A stretch of DNA of 64,000 nucleotides from Neorhizobium tomejilense (GTDB taxonomy: Bacteria; Pseudomonadota; Alphaproteobacteria; Rhizobiales; Rhizobiaceae), in NCBI GenBank assembly GCA_002968845.1, contig PVBG01000004.1:369540-433539 (forward strand), written 5' to 3'. Of this stretch, positions 58,051 through 64,000 are shown in pieces. A model generated the notes under the pieces. The model had not been told where the DNA came from. It made no database searches and saw nothing but the letters and a program-made list of their open reading frames with translations. Position 1 is the stretch's first letter; every line of letters begins with the position of its first letter. The translations under genes were made by a program, and so were the position numbers.

Positions 58051-59355
58051 ATGAAAATCGTTCTTGCTTCAGCAATTGCCGCAACCACATCGCTGCTCAT
58101 GGCGTCGAGCGCGATGGCCGTCACCGAAATCCAATGGTGGCACGCCATGACCGGCGCCAACAACGAGGTCGTCGAGCAGCTTTCCAAGGAATTCAACGAA
58201 GGCCAGAAGGACTACAAGATCGTTCCGGTCTTCAAGGGCAGCTATCCGGAAACCCTGAATGCCGGCATTGCCGCCTTCCGTGCCAAGCAGCCGCCGGCGA
58301 TCATCCAGGTGTTCGACGCGGGTAGCGGCGTGATGATGGGCGCCCAGGGCGCCATTGTGCCGGTCGCCGACGTGCTGACCAAGGGCGGCTACAAGTTCGA
58401 CAAGTCGCAATACCTGCCCGGCATCGTCGCCTATTATTCCAAGCCGGACGGCACCATGCTGTCCTTCCCTTATAATTCCTCGTCGCCGATCCTCTATTAC
58501 AACAAGGATATCTTCCAGAAGGCCGGTCTCGATGCCGCCAACCCGCCGAAGACCTGGCCGCAGGTGTTCGAGGCAGCCAAGAAGATCAAGACCAGCGGCG
58601 CTGCCCCCTGCGGCATGACCTCGACCTGGCTCACCTGGATCCAGACCGAAAATCTCGCCGCCTGGAACAACGTCTCCTATGGCAGCAACGAAAACGGCCT
58701 GGCCGGGGTAGACGTGAAACTCGCCGTCAACTCCGACTTCTTCGTCAAGCATTTCCAGTCGATCGCCGATCTCGGCAAGGACGGCACCTTCCGCTATGGC
58801 GGCCGCACGTCGGAAGCCAAGCAGCTCTTCACGTCGGGCGAATGCGGTATCATGACGGAATCCTCCGGCGGTCTCGGCGACATCATCAAGACCGGCATGA
58901 ACTACGGCATCGGCCAGCTTCCCTATTACGAGGGCGCCGGCCGGCCGCAGAACACCATTCCCGGCGGCGCCAGCCTCTGGGTCTTCGCCGGCAAGAGCGA
59001 TGCGGAATACAAGGGCACTGCGGAGTTCTTCAACTTCCTGTCGCAGACCAAGATCCAGGCCCGCCTGCACCAGGTTTCCGGCTATATGCCGGTGACGATG
59101 GCGGCTTATGAGGACACCAAGAAATCCGGCTTCTACGACAAGAACCCCGGCCGCCAGGCGCCGCTGCTGCAGATGATGGGCAAGGCGCCGACCGAAAACT
59201 CCAAGGGTGTGCGCCTCGTCAACCTGCCGCAGGTCCGCGACATCATGAACGAGGAGTTCGAGTCGATGCTGGCCGGAAAACAGGACGCCAAGACGGCGCT
59301 CAACAAGGTTGTCGAACGCGGCAATGCTGCGATCCAGCAGGCAATCGGCAAGTAA
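58051..59355 (+). CDS. ugpB: UgpB-type substrate-binding protein
   Basis: 434 residues. Signal peptide [20 protein letters not shown] (cut at AMA-V). It is close to the UgpB pattern throughout: [20 protein letters not shown] at the start, [24 protein letters not shown]-type [20 protein letters not shown], and a late [20 protein letters not shown]. Ugp systems import glycerol-3-phosphate and its diesters, a phosphate-starvation function; no Pho box was looked for with confidence. GGGAGGAAAACATCC precedes the ATG at 58051. The ugpBAEC order is the rhizobial one. Confidence 0.9.
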   Translation: MKIVLASAIAATTSLLMASSAMAVTEIQWWHAMTGANNEVVEQLSKEFNEGQKDYKIVPVFKGSYPETLNAGIAAFRAKQPPAIIQVFDAGSGVMMGAQGAIVPVADVLTKGGYKFDKSQYLPGIVAYYSKPDGTMLSFPYNSSSPILYYNKDIFQKAGLDAANPPKTWPQVFEAAKKIKTSGAAPCGMTSTWLTWIQTENLAAWNNVSYGSNENGLAGVDVKLAVNSDFFVKHFQSIADLGKDGTFRYGGRTSEAKQLFTSGECGIMTESSGGLGDIIKTGMNYGIGQLPYYEGAGRPQNTIPGGASLWVFAGKSDAEYKGTAEFFNFLSQTKIQARLHQVSGYMPVTMAAYEDTKKSGFYDKNPGRQAPLLQMMGKAPTENSKGVRLVNLPQVRDIMNEEFESMLAGKQDAKTALNKVVERGNAAIQQAIGK

Positions 59356-59363
59356 GCAACAAG

Positions 59364-59393
59364 GGCCGTCCGCGTCAGCCGACGCGGACGGCC
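59364..59393 (+). terminator. Perfect 13-bp hairpin between ugpB and ugpA
   Basis: GGCCGTCCGCGTC and GACGCGGACGGCC with a 4-nt loop, 8 bp after the ugpB stop and 28 bp before ugpA. No U-run. It probably protects the ugpB message and lowers readthrough, as between many binding-protein and permease genes. Confidence 0.65.
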
Positions 59394-59420
59394 TCATTCG
59401 CATTCCAAGGGAGCCCGCCC

Positions 59421-60302
59421 GTGCAAAGCGTCGTCTTTCCGAACAAGATCCTGCCCTATTTCCTGGTCGCGCCGCAGATCGTCCTGACGGTCATCTTCTT
59501 CTTCTGGCCTGCAAGCCAGGCGCTCTATCAATCGGCGATGCGGGAAGACCCGTTCGGCCTGCAGAGCAATTTCGTCGGATTGGCAAATTTCCGGTTGATC
59601 CTGTCGGACGAGAACTACCTGCATGCGCTGCAGGTGACGATCGTCTTCAGCGTCGCGACCGCCCTGCTCTCGATGGGCCTGGCGCTGCTGCTGGCGACCG
59701 CGGCGGATCTGGTGGTGCGCGGCAAGGGCTTCTACCGCACCATGATGATCATTCCCTATGCCGTGGCGCCGGCGGTGGCCGGCATGCTGTGGCTGTTCAT
59801 GTTCAATCCGGCCATGGGGACGCTCGCCTATCTTCTCAGGCGCAATGGCATCGCCTGGGACCCGTTGCTCAACGGCGATCAGGCGATGGTGCTGGTCGTG
59901 GTGGCGGCCGCCTGGAAGCAGATCAGCTACAATTTCCTGTTCTTCGTCGCAGGCCTGCAGGCCATCCCGAAATCGCTGCTGGAGGCCGCCGCAATCGACG
60001 GCGCCCGCGGCAGCCGCCGTTTCTGGACCATCGTCTTTCCGCTTCTGGCGCCGACGACCTTCTTCCTGCTTGTCGTCAACACCGTCTACGCATTCTTCGA
60101 CACGTTCGGCATCATCCATTCGGTGACCGGCGGCGGGCCCGCCAAGGCGACCGAGACGCTGGTCTACAAGGTCTACAACGACGGTTTCGTGAACCTCAAC
60201 CTCGGCTCCTCCGCCGCCCAGTCGGTGGTGCTGATGGTCATCGTCATCGCGCTCACGGCTTTCCAGTTCCGCTTCGTCGAGCGGCGCGTGCATTATGGTT
60301 GA
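59421..60302 (+). CDS. ugpA: Glycerol-3-phosphate-type ABC transporter permease UgpA
   Basis: 293 residues, GTG start at 59421 with AAGGGAG upstream. UgpA-like throughout: [39 protein letters not shown] and EAA loop [20 protein letters not shown]. Six helices. It pairs with UgpE downstream. Confidence 0.93.
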   Translation: MQSVVFPNKILPYFLVAPQIVLTVIFFFWPASQALYQSAMREDPFGLQSNFVGLANFRLILSDENYLHALQVTIVFSVATALLSMGLALLLATAADLVVRGKGFYRTMMIIPYAVAPAVAGMLWLFMFNPAMGTLAYLLRRNGIAWDPLLNGDQAMVLVVVAAAWKQISYNFLFFVAGLQAIPKSLLEAAAIDGARGSRRFWTIVFPLLAPTTFFLLVVNTVYAFFDTFGIIHSVTGGGPAKATETLVYKVYNDGFVNLNLGSSAAQSVVLMVIVIALTAFQFRFVERRVHYG

Positions 60303-60311
60303 GGTGATCCG

Positions 60312-61160
60312 ATGATTGAGAACCGCCCGCTCGCCACCCTGATGGGGCACCTGATGCTGATCCTCGGCATCGTCATTGTTGCCTTTCCGATCTATTATAC
60401 CTTCATCGCTTCGACGGCGACGTCGAGCGCCATCATCCGTCCGCCGCTGTCGCTGCTGCCCGGCGGCCACATGATGGAGAACTACACCGAATCCATCTCC
60501 GGCGGCGTCGAGCGCGTGGTCGGGGTGAGCCTCGAGCGGCTGTTGTTCAACAGCTTCGTGGTGGCGATCGCGATTGCCATCGGCAAGATCCTCATCTCCT
60601 TCCTGTCGGCTTTTGCGATCGTCTTCTTCCGTTTTCCCTTCCGCATGGGCTTCTTCTGGATGATCTTCATCACCCTGATGCTGCCGGTCGAAGTGCGCAT
60701 CCTGCCGACCTACAAGGTCATCGTCGATCTCGGCCTGATCGACACCTATGCGGGGCTGACGCTGCCGCTGATGGCCTCTGCCACCGCCACTTTTCTTTTC
60801 CGGCAGTTCTTCCTGACGATCCCGGGCGAGATGGTCGAGGCTGCCCGCATCGACAATGCCGGGCCGTTCCGCTTCATGCGCGACATCCTTTTACCGCTGT
60901 CGACGACCAATATCGCGGCACTCTTCGTCATCCTGTTCATCTACGGCTGGACGCAATACCTGTGGCCGCTGCTGGTCACCAATGACGCGAAGATGAACAC
61001 GATCATCATCGGCCTGCGCCGCATGGTCGATTTCGCGGATGCCTCAACCCCCTGGAACTACGTCATGGTCACCGCGATCCTGGCGATCATTCCTCCCGTC
61101 ATCGTCGTGGTGCTGATGCAGCGCTGGTTCGTCAAAGGTTTGGTGGAGACCGAGAAGTAA
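60312..61160 (+). CDS. ugpE: Glycerol-3-phosphate-type ABC transporter permease UgpE
   Basis: 282 residues, ATG at 60312 with GAGGTGAT upstream. [20 protein letters not shown] is the first helix, [10 protein letters not shown] is characteristic of UgpE, and the EAA loop is [20 protein letters not shown]. The last base of its stop is the first base of the ugpC ATG. Confidence 0.93.
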   Translation: MIENRPLATLMGHLMLILGIVIVAFPIYYTFIASTATSSAIIRPPLSLLPGGHMMENYTESISGGVERVVGVSLERLLFNSFVVAIAIAIGKILISFLSAFAIVFFRFPFRMGFFWMIFITLMLPVEVRILPTYKVIVDLGLIDTYAGLTLPLMASATATFLFRQFFLTIPGEMVEAARIDNAGPFRFMRDILLPLSTTNIAALFVILFIYGWTQYLWPLLVTNDAKMNTIIIGLRRMVDFADASTPWNYVMVTAILAIIPPVIVVVLMQRWFVKGLVETEK

Positions 61161-62203
61161 TGGCAAGAATTGAACTGAAGGACGTCCGCAAGGTCTATGG
61201 TGGCAATATCGAGGCGATCAAGGGCGTATCGCTCGATATCGAAGACGGCGAGATGATCGTGCTGGTCGGCCCGTCGGGCTGCGGAAAATCCACCCTTCTG
61301 CGCATGGTGGCGGGTCTCGAAGGCATTTCCTCGGGCGAGGTGACGATTGCCGACAAGCGCGTCAACGAACTGGAACCGGCAGAGCGGGACATCGCCATGG
61401 TTTTCCAGAACTACGCGCTTTATCCGCATATGACCGTGCGACAGAACCTCGCCTACGGCCTCAAGAACCGCAACACGCCGAAAGACGAGATCGACCGTCG
61501 CATCACCGAGGCGGCGCGTGCGCTGGAGATCGAGCCGTTCCTCGCACGCAAGCCGCGCCAGTTGTCCGGCGGCCAGCGCCAGCGTGTCGCCATGGGCCGC
61601 GCCATCGTGCGCAAGCCGTCAGCCTTCCTGTTCGACGAACCGCTCTCCAACCTCGACGCCAAGCTGCGCGTCCAGATGCGGGTCGAGATCCGCCGCCTGC
61701 AGCGTTCGCTCGCCACGACCTCGATCTACGTCACCCACGACCAGATGGAGGCGATGACGCTGGCGGACCGGCTGGTCGTTTTGAATGCCGGCCGGATCGA
61801 GCAGGTCGGCACGCCGATCGAACTCTATGAAAAGCCCGAGACCACTTTCGTCGCCACCTTCATCGGCTCGCCGTCCATGAACCTCATGAAACTCGGCAAC
61901 GGCGCCGGCTGGAAGATGTCGCCCGAGGCGCGACTGCCCAACAGTGCCGCCACGATCGGCATCCGCCCGGAGGACATCGTGATCGCCAACGGCAATGCTC
62001 ACGGACCCGTCCGGGCCGAAGTCCAGGTGGCGGCGGTCGAACTGGTTGGCGCCGAAAGCTACGTCCATGCCCTGACCGCCGACGGCAGTCCCGTCGTCTT
62101 CCGCGTCCCAGGCCGCTCAGCCATCCAGATCGGCGAGACCATGGCCCTGACGGCGGACGCCGCCCGCTTCCATCTGTTCGATGCGGCCGGCAAGAGGGTC
62201 TGA
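61160..62203 (+). CDS. ugpC: Glycerol-3-phosphate-type ABC transporter ATPase UgpC
   Basis: 347 residues. Walker [11 protein letters not shown]-loop [10 protein letters not shown], signature LSGGQRQR, Walker B AFLFDEP and H-loop [12 protein letters not shown], followed by [20 protein letters not shown] and a TOBE domain with [12 protein letters not shown]. It completes the ugpBAEC set. The start overlaps the ugpE stop by one base (TAATG). Confidence 0.94.
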   Translation: MARIELKDVRKVYGGNIEAIKGVSLDIEDGEMIVLVGPSGCGKSTLLRMVAGLEGISSGEVTIADKRVNELEPAERDIAMVFQNYALYPHMTVRQNLAYGLKNRNTPKDEIDRRITEAARALEIEPFLARKPRQLSGGQRQRVAMGRAIVRKPSAFLFDEPLSNLDAKLRVQMRVEIRRLQRSLATTSIYVTHDQMEAMTLADRLVVLNAGRIEQVGTPIELYEKPETTFVATFIGSPSMNLMKLGNGAGWKMSPEARLPNSAATIGIRPEDIVIANGNAHGPVRAEVQVAAVELVGAESYVHALTADGSPVVFRVPGRSAIQIGETMALTADAARFHLFDAAGKRV

Positions 62204-62857
62204 CGGCCGGCCAACGCTCGTTCCATGGAAGATCGCCGGCTGTGGCGCGCAACATGTCATCGTGAAGCCCCGGGGTCAGTACCCCGGATCTTACGGCACT
62301 TGCAGCGTTCGAACCGCTCCGGCATCCAATTCAGGTGTGCATTTTGCACCCAAGCTTGCCATGCTTTCTGCCGCCAATTGGCTACATGGGCGGAAACTGG
62401 CAACTTCGGCAGAAGGAACCACTGTGGCCTTGAGCGGCCCGAAAACGAAAAGGCTGGCGTGCGCACTTCCCGCCCGGACAGGTGAAAGCAGTACCGTCGC
62501 AAAGCGTGCGGCGCTGATGGAGCGCTTGCATGGCGCCAGCTCGGACGTCTAGAAGGCAGCGCTGCTGGAGGATCTTGCGGACTTATGTAGCAAATGCCTA
62601 GATTCCAGCCGTGAACATCGATGCCGAAATTTGCGTCTCCGCACAGCCCATTTTTAAAAATCGGAATTCTGCACCGTCCCTGTACAAATGGTGCAGCGCT
62701 CTAAGTCTGAAAAGTTTTCATAATTGCCTCATTAATTTTGAAAAGTTTTCGTTCTCTCAATTTTGCCGTTGTTAAAGTCGGGACGCCCTGATCAGGACTC
62801 TCGACTTCGCGCAGCGCTACGCGCATGCCGACGTCGCGGAGGCGGATGGTCACCTCA
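62204..62857. other. 650 bp without a recognisable gene
   Basis: No reading frame here has a ribosome site and a protein-like composition together. AT-rich sequence starts near 62600 and contains a pair of TGAAAAGTTTTC palindromes (62708 and 62739). It may be a decayed gene followed by an unassigned promoter. Confidence 0.5.
62708..62750. repeat. Pair of TGAAAAGTTTTC palindromes 31 bp apart
   Basis: TGAAAAGTTTTCA at 62708-62720 and TGAAAAGTTTTC at 62739-62750. Each is a dyad of GAAAA/TTTTC type, similar in outline to the operators at 21649 and 21797 but with a one-base-shorter centre. No correctly oriented gene starts nearby. Confidence 0.4.
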
Positions 62858-63274
62858 CTACTTCAGCACCGTCACGTTCATCGTAGTGTCTGCGATTTTC
62901 CCATCCCCGTAGGGCGATCTCAGCACGAAACTGTCCTCTCCGACATAGCCCGCTTTGGCGGTATAATAGGCAACCAGGCCCATGACTTTAACGGTGCGGC
63001 ACCGCTCAAGTTTTCCTGACGAGGTCGGGAAGACCGATTGACGGACGATTTCGACGCGTCCGTGTTTGGGCGGTTCGACGATGCGGACAACCGGTACGTC
63101 AGCCAAACTGCAATCGTTGTTAATATGCCAGTGCTGGCCCAGCTTTGTCCGGACACCGCTCATGACGGTTCTGGAGAGGGACTGCTTTTTGAAACTGTCG
63201 GAAGCCTCCGCCAGTCCGCTTGCCCCGATGGAAAACACGGCAAGCGTGAAAGCGGCAATCATATTTCTCATCAT
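62858..63274 (-). CDS. Small secreted protein with a C-terminal beta-sandwich-like region
   Basis: 138 residues. Signal peptide MMRNMIAAFTLAVFSIGASG (cut at AEA-S). The mature part has two Cys (NNDCSLADVPVVRI and KLERCRTVKVMGLVAYYTAK) and ends AGYVGEDSFVLRSPYGDGKI with TTMNVTVLK, a pattern seen in Ig-like or cadherin-like folds in which Y-G-D-SF precedes the final strand. A short exported protein typical of Rhizobiales; function unknown. GGGGGTAG precedes the two ATGs. Confidence 0.7.
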   Translation of the reverse strand: MMRNMIAAFTLAVFSIGASGLAEASDSFKKQSLSRTVMSGVRTKLGQHWHINNDCSLADVPVVRIVEPPKHGRVEIVRQSVFPTSSGKLERCRTVKVMGLVAYYTAKAGYVGEDSFVLRSPYGDGKIADTTMNVTVLK

Positions 63275-63307
63275 CTACCCCCGGCTGAGATTTTCCTAAG
63301 CGATATT

Positions 63308-63705
63308 CTATCCTGACGAGAAATCAATCTGCCAAACGCAAAAACTTGTTCCAGTCCGAGTGGCCGGAAATCGTGCCACAACCTGATCCCGCAGCCGGTG
63401 AACGTCGGAAGTATCATCGGGATCGCGCAGCCCCTTGAATGACGGGTGCCGCAGCTTTTCGTCATTCGTCCACGCGCGATACTCGATCTCGGCGGCAAGC
63501 GCCGGAGCAGTCAACGCCAGCTTCTTCCCGGCGCCTTCACCGGCGGCAGCTTCGTCTTGAGCTTGTCGAACTGCTTCTTCAGCGATGGGGCGGCGTCGCG
63601 CTGAAAGCCGGTCCCGACACGGCCGACGTATTTGTAGCCATCCCGATACCGCGCGCCCGGCAGCAGGCTCATCGAATAGAACAGCACTCGAAACCTTCCA
63701 CCCAA
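63308..63705 (-). pseudogene. ligD: LigD-type ATP-dependent DNA ligase remnant (C-terminal part, frameshifted)
   Basis: Two adjoining frames give consecutive parts of the ligase OB domain. Frame one (63705 to ~63525) reads RYRDGYKYVGRVGTGFQRDA and KKQFDKLKTKLPPVKAPG. Frame two (~63530 to 63308) continues KKLALTAPALAAEIEYRAWT, then EKLRHPSFKGLRD, the usual LigD/ligase C-terminus. A one-base shift near 63525 separates them, and the N-terminal ligase core is absent. It is therefore a broken fragment of a non-homologous end-joining ligase, not an active gene, unless the base call is wrong. Confidence 0.75.
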
Positions 63706-63887
63706 GCCAGAAAAGGCTCTGGGTCAGAAACTGCGCTGTAGGGACAGGAGCTAGCATCTCCTCGGTGCTTCGCCGCCTGAGTGCCTTGCTCGAAGGCCAG
63801 GGAAAGCGCTTCCTCAATAGCCAATGGCGAGTCGCCGTATTCACGGTCAATGTAGGCGGTGATAATCTCTTTGCAGCGAGCATCCAA
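63669..63887 (-). CDS. Possible small protein (72 aa), unknown
   Basis: TTG start at 63887 with GGAGG ~9 nt upstream. It reads (M)DARCKEIITAYIDREYGDSP, then LAIEEALSLAFEQGTQAAKH, amphipathic helices in the first half; the second half runs into the ligase remnant. No family is recognised. The 113 bp to the window edge hold nothing else that I can support. Confidence 0.35.
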   Translation of the reverse strand: MDARCKEIITAYIDREYGDSPLAIEEALSLAFEQGTQAAKHRGDASSCPYSAVSDPEPFLAWVEGFECCSIR

Positions 63888-64000
63888 CAGGTTGCGCCTC
63901 CATTCTCACGACTGAAAGTAATCGGATCTGGGGCCGCCATTGTCTGCAGTTGACCTGTACAGCATATGAACGAGGGGGAGCGGGGCTGGAGGAAGGGGCC

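Overview
The window reads as chromosome or megaplasmid DNA from an alphaproteobacterium of the Rhizobiaceae (Rhizobium, Neorhizobium, Agrobacterium or Ensifer type). The grounds are the iolC-D-E-B order with an RpiR-type iolR and a divergent idhA, the number of sugar ABC transporters of the Ugp/Msm type, several GGAAC-N16/17-NGTT promoter candidates like those of the alphaproteobacterial sigma factor EcfG, and GC-rich codon use. No rRNA, tRNA or CRISPR array was seen.

Layout. (1) 1-4.6 kb: a peptide/opine-type ABC transporter (left end cut off), a divergent LysR regulator and a cytoplasmic sulfatase, apparently a sulfate-ester utilisation locus. (2) 4.6-12.2 kb: the inositol catabolic operon iolCDEB with iolR and divergent idhA. 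(3) 12.4-23.1 kb: a LacI regulator and a pectin/rhamnogalacturonan-oligomer locus (GH28, GH105, an 839-aa unknown enzyme, CUT1 transporter); its divergent promoter region carries a matched pair of ATGAAAATATTTTCAT-like palindromes. (4) 23.1-25.6 kb: a decayed stretch, then hipBA preceded by three operator-like repeats spaced exactly 39 bp. (5) 25.7-33.3 kb: an accessory stretch of very small membrane proteins, glycine/serine-rich secreted proteins and a ferric-siderophore ABC transporter, with several genes preceded by EcfG-like promoters. (6) 33.3-36.0 kb: an unusual acyltransferase/toroid fusion protein and a divergent GntR regulator.

(7) 36.0-40.6 kb is the most unusual part. Four copies of a ~186-bp element with ~25-bp terminal inverted repeats (a MITE), all in one orientation, separate three small cargo segments: a Fic-domain protein; a VOC protein, a tautomerase-like protein and a TetR regulator; and a parDE toxin-antitoxin pair. 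The last copy abuts the stop codon of the next gene.

(8) 40.6-51.5 kb: an uptake and degradation locus for a uronate-containing polysaccharide (heparinase II/III-like lyase, F5/8-type C protein, GH88, DUF2264, DUF624, CUT1 transporter). (9) 51.5-57.9 kb: a LacI regulator with two matching operators, an AfuABC/FbpABC-like transporter and an inositol-monophosphatase-family enzyme, which together suggest uptake and dephosphorylation of a phosphorylated polyol or sugar. (10) 58.0-62.2 kb: an UgpB-A-E-C-like transporter. (11) 62.2-64.0 kb: a long stretch without a gene, a small secreted protein and a frameshifted LigD ligase remnant.

Taken together, most of the window serves scavenging of plant- or soil-derived polyols, pectic and uronate oligomers, phosphorylated sugars and iron. 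It is interrupted by a mobile or defence-like segment rich in toxin-antitoxin modules. All enzymes of the two polysaccharide loci appear to lack signal peptides, so oligomers are probably imported first and cut inside the cell.
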